The position numbers were made by a program, and so were the translations under genes. A DNA stretch of 64,000 nt from Seiridium cupressi. Lineage: Eukaryota; Ascomycota; Sordariomycetes; Amphisphaeriales; Sporocadaceae. Below, one piece after another: positions 53,445 to 64,000 of the stretch. The notes under the pieces were generated by a model. That model saw nothing but the letters and a program-made list of their open reading frames with translations. It was not told the origin of the DNA and searched no databases. The DNA lies in the NCBI GenBank assembly GCA_036674765.1, contig JARVKI010000128.1, forward strand, positions 1-64,000, written 5' to 3'. Position 1 is the first letter of the stretch. The number at the start of each line of letters is the position of its first letter.

Positions 53445-54693
53445 CTTGAGGATTGTGTCCAGCGTCCAGTGTTTTTCTGCGTTGGCCTTTATTTTAAGAG
53501 TAGTAATAGCACAAGAGTCAATTTCGCCGGGTATGAGTATCGTAGTTCCGACTCAACGGCAGTGGAGAGGTCGCACATCAATTGATATAGAAATCGTTCT
53601 CGGATTTGGAAGTAACATGTTTGTTAATCCCGATGCGCGGGGCGGGATGCCTGACTCTACATTGTAGTTACTTCCGAAAACATGACGCTTAGATAAAGTC
53701 GCCGTGCCTCGGAAGCGGAACACTGGGGAATGAGAGTCGGCATTCTCGAATGTGGGGGCTTGGACAGATTCTTTATTTTCGGCTGGTCGCAGACCGTGTG
53801 TGTAATTCTGGCACGGGAGGGATCAATCGTTGTAGACCCCACTATCTAGCAATTCGTTGCACTGGGAAAATTGACTTGAGTATGATTAGGGTATTTTTAG
53901 AGACAGATAAAAACACTATAGTCGAAATACTACTACACGATAATACTTGGCGCCGACTTTTGGTCGTAGACATAACCTATACGGCACTTATCTAGTAAGC
54001 CTGTGGCACTCCAAACGGCAACAGGCCGTTGCTCTCTTTCTCCGCTGCAATCTCATCAAGGTTTTCCAGATTGACGGGTTCACGGCATTCAATGGAGGGG
54101 TGCCTGATAGGCTCGCTTAAAATTTCAGCGAGGGAGCGCGAATCGTGGTCAGATCAGCGGACATCTCGAAGGATAATATGTGAGCCTTCAATTTAGTCTG
54201 ATCACAGAAGTCGTGCTCTCACTAGGCTCAGGGAGGCTGACATGAAGGAATGTTGGCTTCTTTCATCTTGTCAACCGCCTCTATTGCTTGAGACTGCGCG
54301 ATATACGTACAGTATGGGGTTTGGTAGACGTGTCGCTCAATTACCCTGATTGGCAGGCTCTACGAATGCTTATTGGAACTAAACCCGATCCATGTTCCAA
54401 ACGCCGACGCCTTAGGCCCCGCCCGCTCTAACCATGAACAGTGACGATGGCTGTGGTGGCACAATAAGCGCAAGGTATAGCTTATGTGCGAACGAGCTGC
54501 AATCGAAGCATCTTTGCTATATCTAGCATATACTGATACTGATGCCCAAAAGAACGACTCATGCCATTGTTGAGAACTGGATTTGATGCCCAATTTGAAT
54601 TCTGGCTACATTATAAAATTGCATCTTTGCATCTAGATTTGGTAGCCTCGACTTTGTCGCTCAAGCCTTAGGACTAGGTTATCATTTGACCTT
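53445..54693. other. Intergenic, no gene seen (1.2 kb)
   Basis: Promoter of the alcohol dehydrogenase on the left and 3' flank of the Pro-rich gene on the right. Frames are short and without domains. Confidence 0.5.
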
Positions 54694-55712
54694 TCATCTG
54701 CTATATTCCTCTACATGGTATGTAGAAAAGAATGCACGAGGAAAACAGCAATGATTGTCCTGCAGAATTGCTCTTGTCATGATAGTCTGATGAGTATCAT
54801 TTTCCTTCGTTATCACCAGCCAAAGCGTATTCTCCCCTAGCTTCAGCTTCGTGGGCGTGTCTGGTGTCAGCTCCGAGATATGGGTTCTGAGTCCACTCAA
54901 TTGCGTCTCTGCATCTGCGCTCTTGCCAGATAATGCACTTTGCAGAATTTGATTGCTCGAAATACCAAGACGACTGGAAAGCTCGCGAGTATCCAGCAAT
55001 TCCGCGCGGAGGTGCCGCGGTCCGAACCAGTCCTTGTTCGCCACCGTCGTATAGACGACGGCACGAGCACGGGGCGTCTGTGGCTTCTGCGTCACGGCAT
55101 TGACAGTCGTGCTCGGGATACTGACGACTGCGCCAGCGGTATTCATGGCCGTTGATATCGGCAAAGTGATGGCAGCCCCAATGACGCCGAACGCTGCGCC
55201 GAGAACGTTGCCCTTCTTGGCATTCTCGCTTATGTTACGGCCAAGTTGTTTTGCATGCGTCGCGACGTTCTTCCCGAACTGCTTGGGCATTTGGCCGAAG
55301 TTCTTAGCCATATCGGCTGCGTGACTGATAGCCCGGTCAGTGACCTTGGCAGCCAAAAAGGCGGATAGGGTGTTCAAGAACGATGCCCATGTTTCTGGCG
55401 GAATCCCATGAGCTAGTAACGAGGGTGAATAAGCTTGGGGAAAGGTGCAGCGGGGTCTGGTGATATCTGGGGTATGGCGATCGGCTGCTGTATAGGAGTC
55501 GCCGATTCAGTATACGAAGGGGCAGGGGCATCTGCAGGGAAGGCAAATGGCGAAGCTATCGTTGGGCCCTTCTCTGATGATTTGATATCGGTTGTGGCTA
55601 CGCTGGTTTGTGTCTGGGTTGACGGACCGGCCTCGGCTTCATAAGACGGCGGCGCTTCTGCCTCATCGGTCTTATCCCGAAGGATATCCGTAGTCTGCTT
55701 TTCAGAAGGCAT
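54694..55712 (-). CDS. Pro-rich protein with C-terminal helical domain, unknown
   Basis: Preferred model: exons 55712-55516 and 55456-54694 with a 59-bp intron (GTATAC...CACCAG), giving 319 aa. Residues 1-65 are disordered and Pro/Ala/Ser-rich with a PPSYE motif. The next block, PQAYSPSLLAHGIPPETWASFL, matches a recurrent ascomycete domain that begins after a Pro-rich leader. A central hydrophobic glycine/alanine-rich stretch (GAAFGVIGAAITLPIS) may associate with membranes. The C-terminal half is mixed alpha/beta. Without the intron, a single missing C at the CCCC run near 55440 would be needed to reach the same frame. The intron has canonical ends but no textbook branch point, so either explanation is possible. 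Function is unknown. Confidence 0.8.
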
Positions 55713-58046
55713 GCTTGAGAGGACTATCTGAGATGATGAAAAAATTATCTTTTAACGGTCTCTGGATAGACAAAATTAGGGGTCTTCCTGGTGCGACCCG
55801 GACGCTATTTTATGCTACCGTCAGCGAGACCTCGCAGCTCCTGGCTCTTGGATGTGGAGGGTTCCGAGTCCGAGGGAGGCGCAGCTAACAGCTAGCGCGC
55901 CTGGGGATCTGAGACAGACTCAGCTGTGTGTCATCGGCTACTCAGCAGTCATACATTGTAGCCCGCCACGGGCCTCGAAATGGTTGGCTTTCTAATGTAT
56001 CACTAAGCTCTCCGTAGCGTGTGAACAGCTGTGGGCTACAATGTGACAATGCAGGCGTTGGCAGGATCTGTGCTGCTTCGGAACGACCACTAATTCGAGA
56101 GTGACGACGATGTGGGCCGGCCCATCTAATTGGGTATACATTTGACATTCACCGCCAAGAGTCTTGAACGCTGTCTGTATAAATGGTACGTTGTTGCTGT
56201 CAAACACGGTCTCTATATGGTTGCTCGTAGTAGCTTCACAGGAATTAAGATGCCAGCCAGCAGTGCAGTACGTACCGTTTTTTTGAAGTCGCATTAACAG
56301 CACTAGGTTAGGTAGTCTAGGACGCGCGAAGGCCTTAGTTAGAACAACCGCGGATTAAGAACAGCTACGTGATTAACCTTGGGATCATGGCGCAGGGCTA
56401 GCCTTTGATTATAACCGCCTGCCGTGAGATTAACAGCTTGGACAATTTCAGCCCCGCGTACATAGTCCCACCTGAATGTATCCATTAATACTGGAGACTT
56501 GACGGAAACCATGGTGAGTATGCCTGTCTCCCGTCAGGTGTTTGGCTCCACTGGGCCCCATAATGAAGCAACTTCGCGACCTAAGGACATGGTTATCTTG
56601 TAATAAAGTTTAGTGTACCAACAATCAATAGTAGATCGAATGCAACCCATTTCACAATCAAACAGCAGGAAATCAGCCCATGGATAGCCTCGATGACAAA
56701 GGAGCTTGTAGCGCCCTGGGCAGGAAACTCATATCAAGCTGGCGTACAAGATTAGTCTACCAAACGAGAGCAAAATCATCAAGGTGTTCATCAAACAGTA
56801 AACAAGGAAAATCGATGCGTCGGTGACCAATCACCAGAGAAGCCTCATCGTCAATGACTCTCCAGTAGGTCGAAATATCTCTGAATTAGAGCTATGGGAT
56901 CATAAATGTAGGATGGCCGTATTGCTCAACGGGACAAGAAATATCCATACCCGTCAAATAACAACTAACCAAGACGTATAAAGCAGTAGCTCACCAATAA
57001 GTATTCGGTTTCTTACTTTAGTTCTTACACTATCTTGTACTATCATCTTCGCTATGCCGGCCGCCGATAGAAGTATCGACCTCGAAGACGCCGAACTTGA
57101 GAGCTTGGATAGGGGAGATTTCCCAAGACCCAATTACATAAATAATCGACATAATGGCAAATTATCCCAAGTGAACAGTGCACTGCTTCCACCGCAGATG
57201 TGACAAGCACGACAAGATATGCATCTTGGAGTTCGCCATCGACGATGGTGCGGGCCATATTACCACGAAATGCCATTTCAAAGTAAAGAGCGAGTGTCAA
57301 GAAGCCTGCTAGCAAGACCGATACCAACGGCCACAAGTGCCACTACTATACGGTTTCCAGCGGTTGGAGCGGGCGGTTTGGGCCGAGCAACGGATTTACC
57401 GTGCTCTCTGTAGTTGATCGCGAAAAGCATGATATTGTCTAGCCAGGGTATACCGATAAGCAACTATGGGGAGGCAAGGCTGTTTAACCAGATCAGTCTT
57501 ATGCTCCAGCTAAGTTGCTTCGCTAGGACGTATTGGACTGTAGCAGTGTTGAACAGAGCCGGCTCTAAATCATGGGAAATAGGTCAGAACGACTCTTTGA
57601 ATTCAAAATAGGCTGGGATGGCACTTTTGAAAGTTGGGGGACTAACTATTTAGCCAAGCGTAATGGGAAGGCATGATATATTTGGCCGAAAAGAGGTACG
57701 AAAAATCTGCAAAGGAAAATGATGCAATCAAACTTGCAAGAATGTCATGCCTACAGAAAAGTCGCAGCAGAGCTTGATAGCAGTGCGCCAATGGCGCCCG
57801 TTGGAACCGCACCAAACCAATCATAATTCGATCGCATGAGCGCCCCATCTCCCATGGATATACAATCTTCAGCTTGCCATGGACCTTACGGGTGATTCGG
57901 ACCATTCTTGAACAGCTAGCCCAAGCCTTCGGGTATCGTAACATTGACATATGGACGCTTTAGCTTGGGACTGTCGCATAACATGGAGTGAAGAAAGACG
58001 TAAGGGTGTATCTCAAAGGGAACAAACTAAAGATTAAGCATAAACT
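55713..58046. other. Intergenic, no supportable gene (2.3 kb)
   Basis: Weak minus-strand frames at 57052-57336 (hydrophobic, two membrane-like segments) and 57642-57950 could be parts of a decayed or multi-exon membrane protein. I could not join them with good splice sites. The remaining sequence is AT-rich, without domains or RNA genes. Confidence 0.4.
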
Positions 58047-59723
58047 CTAAGGGAACATTGGCGGCGGCGGACCTTCGCCCGGTCTTCCACCGCCTGGTCT
58101 CCGCCTCCCTGGTCCACCATCCCAGTATCTTTCCCCATCCTCCACTTCTGACCCATTCGAACACCTTGGGTTATTATACTCTTCCACCGTACCCATTGGC
58201 CACATGGGGATTACGCATACCTCGTTGATGGCGCATGCGGGGCATCGCTTGAACCTTGTCCAGTTCAGACTTTGCATCAATGCCCTTATCGCACTCGAGG
58301 CAGCTGCGAGCGATGGCTCATCTGGTGCTGGATCGGTAACCACCAAATCGCGGACGCGGAATAGCGTACTGCAGATCTCGTGGGTCACAGTCTTAAGTGC
58401 CAACTTGATGAGATGGTCCGAGTCGGTCACTGGTGTCACGGAGCGTAGGTAGAAGTTGGCGCATCGATCAATTGCTTCTTCGGTGGTTTCAGCCCCCGAA
58501 CCGTCAATGAAGAGAGTCAGCAGGAAGTTGACTTCGCTGGCCATGGACGGGATGCTGTCGACAGACTCGGCCATATATTTGAGGCGGTCCGAGTAGCGGC
58601 CGACGATGAGATCGGTGACATCCTGCCAATCGATGATCCGTGCTGGTGCGTCGCGTCTATCGGCGACCACGTCGCCGAGATGGGCCTTGATAGCAGCCAT
58701 TTGGTCTTGTTCAACAGAGAACAGTCTGGGCAGATCCTGCCTCTTCAAGTTCGGGTTCGTCAAGTTGACCGGGAAGAAGAAAGCCGATACCATAGAGGAG
58801 TAATCAATGATTGTCCTCGTCGACCCAATGCCCTGATACCTCTCTGACAGACCTCTGATGAACTCTATATTGCCAAAGCCACCTGGGCCACGGTTTTGAT
58901 CTGGTCGCTGCAGCGCCTGTATCTCCTTCAACCCGTCAGAGAAGTCGCACTTGATGATCTCGAAGCCGGCTTCCATGCGAACTACCCCCTGGAGTCCCCA
59001 TTCTTTGCACAGCGTGCATAGATCCTTGGCACGCTGCTGCTCGTCCATAGGTCCGCCGCCTCCTGGACCACGTCGTTTAGGTGGCTCCTCGTCGTCTTCG
59101 GTGCGTGAATGGCGAGCCCACCGGTCCGTCTCATTGCCTGGCGTCTTGCCTCTGAGGAGGTAGTCCTGCGAGTCTAGCGTGCCCATGGATGTCTTGCCTC
59201 CACCCATACCATCGACATAGAGGAACTTCAGCGGGCGGGTGGTTTCGTACACGTGAAGATATCCGTGTACCTCCTCTTCATCGTCTCTTAGTTCCAGCCT
59301 CCGATGAGAATCCTTCACCACTTTCTGCTCTTCCTCATGAGATAGCTTTTCCGGTGGCGGCCCATGTCCAGGGGGTCCACCGCCACCGGGACCACCAGGA
59401 CCTCCCCGTCGTCCACGCGCGAAGTTTTCTGCATGTTCAATCTCATATGCTAACCAATCTGGTTCCGATGGGGAGTCTGGGCTGCTGTTTCCATGGTGCA
59501 GTAAGACGCCTTTCGGGACTGTGGCTATAAAGAAGGACATGCCATTATGGTGAAGTGACGAGCCCCATTGCCGCATAGCATTGTGCACGGCATTGAAGAT
59601 ATCCGGACCGCGACGGCGCGCGAGCTCCTGGCTTGGCGCGAAGCCATCGCCGAGCGAGTCGGAGATGGCGACCGCTAGAGAGGCTGCCGACAAGGGCACA
59701 GCGAGCCAGCTACGAATATGCAT
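58047..59723 (-). CDS. Large secreted protein of unknown function (558 aa)
   Basis: Single exon on minus from ATG 59723. The N-terminal 20 residues are a signal peptide (MHIRSWLAVPLSAASLAVA). Residues about 100-130 and 220-240 are Gly/Pro-rich linkers (GGPGGPGGGGPPGHGPP). The body has LKFLYVDGMGGGK, a CTLCKEWG pair, and a long conserved block with GIGSTRTIIDYSSMVSAFFFPVNLTN. The end is Gly/Pro/Arg-rich (GGPGRRRPGGG). I recognise this arrangement from a conserved ascomycete family without an assigned role. GMGGGKTS resembles a P-loop by composition but is not in the right context and occurs in an extracellular protein. There is no transmembrane helix or GPI signal. Confidence 0.88.
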   Translation of the reverse strand: MHIRSWLAVPLSAASLAVAISDSLGDGFAPSQELARRRGPDIFNAVHNAMRQWGSSLHHNGMSFFIATVPKGVLLHHGNSSPDSPSEPDWLAYEIEHAENFARGRRGGPGGPGGGGPPGHGPPPEKLSHEEEQKVVKDSHRRLELRDDEEEVHGYLHVYETTRPLKFLYVDGMGGGKTSMGTLDSQDYLLRGKTPGNETDRWARHSRTEDDEEPPKRRGPGGGGPMDEQQRAKDLCTLCKEWGLQGVVRMEAGFEIIKCDFSDGLKEIQALQRPDQNRGPGGFGNIEFIRGLSERYQGIGSTRTIIDYSSMVSAFFFPVNLTNPNLKRQDLPRLFSVEQDQMAAIKAHLGDVVADRRDAPARIIDWQDVTDLIVGRYSDRLKYMAESVDSIPSMASEVNFLLTLFIDGSGAETTEEAIDRCANFYLRSVTPVTDSDHLIKLALKTVTHEICSTLFRVRDLVVTDPAPDEPSLAAASSAIRALMQSLNWTRFKRCPACAINEVCVIPMWPMGTVEEYNNPRCSNGSEVEDGERYWDGGPGRRRPGGGRPGEGPPPPMFP

Positions 59724-60528
59724 CTTGTTCCACGAGATGGACGCGGCTCAGAACCAAGGCTTGGACACCAAGTCTATAATTGAATATATACAAATCGGAA
59801 TGGGAAGGTTGCTGAATTCCGAGACTTCAGCAAGGTCTTTGATCCCAGCTGACAGATAAGATTAGATTGCGTATACCCATCGTGCTGCGTCGTCAGCCGC
59901 CCCACTCGGCGCCGTTGGGCTCTGACGATCGGCCCCCGGAGACCGGAACAAGCGAGACTCATATGTAGACGTCAAGTTTGGTGGGGAGTTCTAAATGTTA
60001 TCTAGACCAAGATCTTTACGGGGACGCCTTTAGCGATCCTCATGACACCAACCCATTGGATATACCCGCTGCAGTATGAGCAACGTGCTATGAGCTGCAT
60101 TCGGATGATCGGCTAGGAACAATCTTATTAGTGGTCTGTGGCCCAGCTCCAATGGATTGTAGTATCATGATGCTGGTGCGCACAAGCTAGATGAGCGGAT
60201 GGGTTTTGGACTGATCACTTCAGCAGGCCAGTTTCAGAACAAAGTCGGGGAAACCAAGCTATAAGGGTCGAACGCCTTTTCGATTGTCTTGGAAAGCGCT
60301 AAAAGCTGGAAGATCTCAACTAATCGCTAGAACGTTGAAGGATGCGGCAGGACCCAAGCAGCATAATGCGGAACGGAAACAACCAGTGGGTATAATAGAT
60401 GTGTACGCCAGAAATCTACTCTCCCCAACCGTCTCGTATCTACATGTATCGTGTCTATCGTGTCTAATAGTAATTCAATGCACCCCTGGGCTCATAAAGC
60501 ACCTCACCATCTGCAGCGAAGCTCATGC
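59724..60528. other. Intergenic, no gene seen
   Basis: Promoter of the secreted unknown and 3' flank of the Ivy1-like gene. No domain-bearing frame. Confidence 0.5.
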
Positions 60529-61989
60529 TCACATATCTTCAACACCGCTATTGTCTTCTTCGGCGACGCCCCACCGTTGTTCCCTGTCCTTGGCAGTAGA
60601 GATATCCGTGACTGTCTCGCCACTGGCCTTTCTCGATCCGATTACCACATCTTTCCAGGGTGACTCCTCGGCTTCGGCTGTGTTGTCTGAATCGCTGTCA
60701 TCGTTTTCGTGCTCATCCAGTTGCAATTCTTGCGCGCTGGCGTCTCGTGCTCCCGCCCCTTCGAGTTCGCTGGATCCGATAAGGAGTGAGTCTGGATCCA
60801 AAATAACGTCGGTTGGGTGTCTTCGTATTGGTTGAGGACTGAAGGGCCTCACTCCCCGGCTTTGATTGAATTCGCTGAAAATGCTGTCGGTGTCGCCCCT
60901 GTCGCCTTCGCGATCTACCGCACCGGCAAGGCTCTGATATCGATCCGTATCGACCAAGAGGCTGTCAGAACGGCCATGACCCCTGTGTCTGCCAGATTCG
61001 CTAGCCGTTGAGTCGGCGAGGATGCTCTTGGGAGGCAATATACTAAACAGCCTTGTGCCATCTCCTGTTGCTGCCGCCACGGTCGCTGCATCTGTACCAC
61101 CGGCTAGCGCCTCGTCATCACTAGCGAAGAGATCTCTGCCCTTCTCGAGGAGATCATCCAACCCTCCCCCACTCCAGCCTTTTCTTGCCAGACTCTCGAA
61201 GATGTCGACCTCGGCCCTGACCAAGCTGCAGCTCGCATCCAAGATCTTTACACTGGTGTCCTGACTTTCTCTGAGCATTGTCCGCGCATGCTCTCCATGC
61301 AGTGTCGTAAGGCCGTCCAGCTTGTTCGTCAATTCGACCAGGTGCTCTCTGAACTTGCCCACATCCCGCCGCCGCTGCTTGTGCACCCTGAGGCCTTCCT
61401 TCTCGAGTTTCCTGATCTCTTTGGATCGGATGGCTACCTCGTGCTTGTAAGACTCGTCCTCATCCTCGATAGCGCCTCGCCACTTGTCTAGCTCATGTAG
61501 GAGGGGCACCTCAAAGCTCCGATAGACGGTCTCGCTGAGAATTTGCTGGTGATTCGCGACCAGGTGGTGCACACCGCTGGCACTCAGGAGCATGTCCGCC
61601 GTGCATGACCCCTTCGTCGTGAAGCTATTACTCAGACTCGAGTTACCCGGCGGGCCCAAGGCGTCGGCTCGTGATTCTTTTAGCCGGGCGCATGCCTCTA
61701 GTGATGCGCCGAATGCTGAGGCGGTTTCGGAGAGGGCGGCCAGCGCTTGTCTGTATGCTTTTGCGGTTGCGAGGAGACCGCCGTATGCGATTTGGCTCGC
61801 TTCGAGGTCGGCCTTGGTCAAGATGGCATGTGCTGGACGGGGTGGAGGTGGAGCCGGAAGCGTGTACGTCGAGAGTCGATTTGCAGTTGATGCATAGGTA
61901 AAGGTCGGGGAGCCAGGGATCGGTGGTAGCTGCGAAGGCGAAGGTGAGCTCGGTCTAGTCGACTCGGCGCCCGAGGGGGTTGAGGTCAT
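60529..61989 (-). CDS. Ivy1-like I-BAR phospholipid-binding protein
   Basis: Single exon on minus, 486 aa. Residues 1-50 are Ser/Pro/Thr-rich and disordered. Residues 55-270 are a long helical bundle that starts LTKADLEASQIAYGGLLATAKAYRQAL and includes the conserved ASAFGASLEACARLKE and MLLSASGVHHLVANH segments, then a Lys/Arg-rich coiled coil. This matches fungal homologues of yeast Ivy1, an inverse-BAR protein that binds Ypt7 and phosphatidylinositol phosphates on the vacuole and modulates TORC1. The C-terminal 190 residues are acidic, Ser-rich and disordered, with SPWKDVVIG near the end. The assignment rests on my memory of the helical pattern and is moderately secure. Confidence 0.75.
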   Translation of the reverse strand: MTSTPSGAESTRPSSPSPSQLPPIPGSPTFTYASTANRLSTYTLPAPPPPRPAHAILTKADLEASQIAYGGLLATAKAYRQALAALSETASAFGASLEACARLKESRADALGPPGNSSLSNSFTTKGSCTADMLLSASGVHHLVANHQQILSETVYRSFEVPLLHELDKWRGAIEDEDESYKHEVAIRSKEIRKLEKEGLRVHKQRRRDVGKFREHLVELTNKLDGLTTLHGEHARTMLRESQDTSVKILDASCSLVRAEVDIFESLARKGWSGGGLDDLLEKGRDLFASDDEALAGGTDAATVAAATGDGTRLFSILPPKSILADSTASESGRHRGHGRSDSLLVDTDRYQSLAGAVDREGDRGDTDSIFSEFNQSRGVRPFSPQPIRRHPTDVILDPDSLLIGSSELEGAGARDASAQELQLDEHENDDSDSDNTAEAEESPWKDVVIGSRKASGETVTDISTAKDREQRWGVAEEDNSGVEDM

Positions 61990-62711
61990 GGTAGGTGAGG
62001 CCGCAATCGAAGGATGAGTGATAGGCGGATTAGGAATACCGAGTTGTGAGTGGTTGGCTTTGTTTACTTTGCGATCTTTGGCTGTCGGTGAAGTTATGCG
62101 CCCGGCTCTGTACTATAGCATCGGGCTGACCTCAAATCTGGTTTCGCGATGGCAGATGGTTGGTTCGGATTCGATGAGGCAAGATGCACAAATAATGGAG
62201 GTCGTAGGACGATGAGAAAGATCAGGTAGCTTGATTCTTGCCCATCTCGGTCCAAGTCGTAGGGTGCCTTGTGACCGGAGCCGCCATGGCCCACATGCTC
62301 TACATTATCCACCCCGCCAACAGCCACACTAAAGTAAGCGAAGCTGGCCGCAGAGTCGGTCAAGGATCATTCCTAAAGCCATCTACGAATACCTACAGGA
62401 TTTCCGAAATGTCCAGAGCGTAACTTTCACACGGAGAGGTCTGTCTTGCTCGGAGTCTGCTAGACTACGTATGGTTTGGCAAAGCAAGGAAACCTCGTCA
62501 AGTGGCATCGATCAGGATGCGCCTATAATCATTATCTACATCTCCCATGTATGCCATGTATATATGCATGTATGTATGCAGTGATCCCCGTCGTCCACTG
62601 CGACTGGCCCGTTTTCGACTCCTGAACTCCCCAAATAGTGCAATGTTTTTGCCTGCGCTACGAATACACAGCTCCAATCTCATTACCATTATACCCATGA
62701 CCCAGGCTTCC
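61990..62711. other. Intergenic with TATG/TATA microsatellite
   Basis: Promoter of the Ivy1-like gene and 3' flank of the Nup53-like gene. 62549-62580 is a TATG/ATGTA-rich tract. No gene is seen. Confidence 0.5.
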
Positions 62712-63957
62712 CTAGTCATCCTTCTCAGGATGGTCAATCTCGTGCCCAAAGAGTCCAAACCAGTAGTCCATGAGATACATGAGACGCCAGTAAAGACTGG
62801 CTCTGTTGAAGTCGAACTCGCCGCTCTCGAGTCGTGGTACCTCATCACCGATCATGCTACCGCTGAACCACCCGAGGAGGGGCACGCGGCTACCAATTCG
62901 CTGCATCAGGCCTTGCTGCGGAAGAAGCGCCTGATCGGCCGCCAGGAGCTTAACTCGACGCGCCGTAGGAATCCTTCGGCAGTAGTCGCCATTGTGGGGT
63001 TCTACCGCTCCATTCTCTGGCCGCGACAGATCATTGAAAGATGCGCTTCCGTTCAAGGCGCTACCGGTTACTGTCGCCGACGAGGCCGTGCCGGTAGTAG
63101 TGGACATGGTTGCGGACTCGATGGTCTGGGTCGAGGTCATGGACTCGGGCGGGGAGCCGTGAAGTCCAAACTCTGCACTGCTCGTCCGTCCCGCAGCCGG
63201 CGTCGACTGCCAATTCTTGCTGACGGTGGATTGCTTGCCCTTTTGTAGCCGTCCACGGAGTGACTGCCCTCGCGAAAATGGTTGCTCATCCTGTAACATG
63301 CCGGCATCCCCCACCATCTCCGCCACCGCCGCGTCTTCCATGGGGGGAAGACCTCTGTATAGCTCCGCATAGACTAGATGGCCGAGAATCTTCTGTGGCG
63401 ATGCGTAGATGGCGGCGCTTGCTGCATCAGCTGATTCAAACGTGATTTTGATCCAGTGTTCTCCCCCATCAACCAGGTTGACCTTCGCCTTCTCCTGTGG
63501 TGTTAGGGGCTGCCGTCTTGTAAAAGCTGGGTCTCGAAGTTCAGACTTGTATCGGCGCTGCTCGATTGGAGGCTCCCGAGGATAGTCTTCGCATATCCTG
63601 CCAGCTAGTTGCTCGTAGTGGTTGATGGCCGCGTACTGCTGTACAGACGACTTATAGCCGCGGAGTATCACCTCGGTAGGCTCTCGGACTATACGCGGTG
63701 CTTGGGTTGAAGTGTTGTCATCGGCAGCGGTAGCTTGAGACAGATAGCTTGGTTTGCGCTGCGACCCCGTGTTGGTCGACGTCTGTTCCTGCTTGGAGAG
63801 GTACTCGGAGAAGACCTTGTCGGCCGATTGCATGGTCGCATCCTCGCGCTTAGGTGGAAGGCTACCTGTTCTCGAGCGTGACCTCCGTGTTGACTTGCCG
63901 AATGAGCCCGTCTCTGCCACTGCCCTCCGTCTCGGCGCATCTCGCTGGCGGTCGCCC
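62712..63957 (-). CDS. Nup53/Nup35-type nucleoporin, 5' end beyond window
   Basis: The last exon runs 63957-62712 on minus. It is entered from an upstream intron whose acceptor (ATCAACAG) ends at 63958, so the start codon lies beyond position 64000. The visible 414 codons contain a disordered Ser/Arg-rich N-part and then the Nup53-type RRM. The RRM runs from EPTEVILRGY through ICEDYPREPP, and from HWIKITFESADAASAAI to LVYAELYRGLPP. The C-terminus (LYWRLMYLMDYWFGLFGHEI) is the amphipathic membrane-binding helix of Nup53/Asm4. The family dimerises through the RRM, links the inner ring (Nic96, Nup170) to the nuclear membrane and helps position pore assembly. No lesion is seen in the visible part. 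Confidence 0.9.
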
Positions 63958-64000
63958 CTGTTGATGGCTTGTAAGTCACTGAATGAACGGCACCTGCGGT
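63958..64000 (-). other. Partial intron of the Nup53-like gene
   Basis: On minus the sequence ends in a branch-like AGTGACTT and the acceptor ATCAACAG. The donor lies outside the window. Confidence 0.6.

Noticed and set aside
57052..57950. Membrane protein gene on minus
   Set aside because: Hydrophobic frames exist but could not be joined by credible splice sites; left as possible decay.
1..64000. CRISPR array, prophage, operons or bacterial promoters
   Set aside because: The window is clearly fungal nuclear DNA; no regularly spaced repeats or bacterial gene order were seen.

Overview
The window is nuclear DNA of a filamentous ascomycete (Pezizomycotina). Short spliceosomal introns (48-158 bp) with GTNNGT-type donors, CTRAC-like branch points and YAG acceptors occur on both strands. 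Genes are monocistronic and spaced by 0.3-2 kb. The protein families are typical of this group: fungal endopolygalacturonase, an Ivy1-like I-BAR protein, DUF4360, an A1-like membrane protein, and the MclA/McsA methylcitrate pair. I cannot name genus or species from sequence alone. The stop codons of well-conserved genes fit the standard code.

Layout. 1-0.3 kb: AT homopolymer that looks like a contig end. 0.3-1.6 kb: secreted endopolygalacturonase (-). 2.9-5.2 kb: decayed SDE3/MOV10-type RNA-silencing helicase (+). 6.5-7.6 kb: secreted CAP/PR-1 protein (-). 7.6-15.8 kb: about 8 kb with no gene I can support. 15.8-19.2 kb: small housekeeping block with complex I subunit NDUFA8 (-), nucleoporin Nup54/57 (+) and a 49-aa Tom5 split over three exons (-). 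20.7-26.1 kb: glycine decarboxylase P-protein (+) and a GSI-type glutamine synthetase (-), convergent. 28.4-29.4 kb: SDR (+). 29.8-34.0 kb: 2-methylisocitrate lyase (-) and 2-methylcitrate synthase (+), head to head, two steps of propionyl-CoA disposal. 35.7-36.5 kb: secreted DUF4360 protein.

37-46 kb is an accessory, partly decayed stretch. It holds a GMC oxidoreductase with an internal stop, a cytochrome P450 relic, and a divergent pair. The pair is a C-terminally anchored protein and a trypsin-like, TPR-like protein whose in-frame C2H2-type tail lies beyond a stop codon. This pair is the best candidate here for an undescribed system. 46.4-51.1 kb carries two cell-surface genes: a transmembrane aspartic-protease homologue lacking one catalytic Asp, and a Ser/Thr-rich GPI protein with 26-aa repeats. 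51.5-55.7 kb: a small hypothetical gene, a zinc alcohol dehydrogenase and a Pro-rich unknown. 58-64 kb: a large secreted unknown, an Ivy1-like protein and the 3' part of a Nup53-type nucleoporin that runs off the right edge.

Caveat: several genes carry single in-frame stops or homopolymer frameshifts (mcsA, GMC, the C2H2 tail). Some may be base-calling errors, because the window begins at what looks like a low-quality contig terminus. Read-level checking is needed before calling them mutations.
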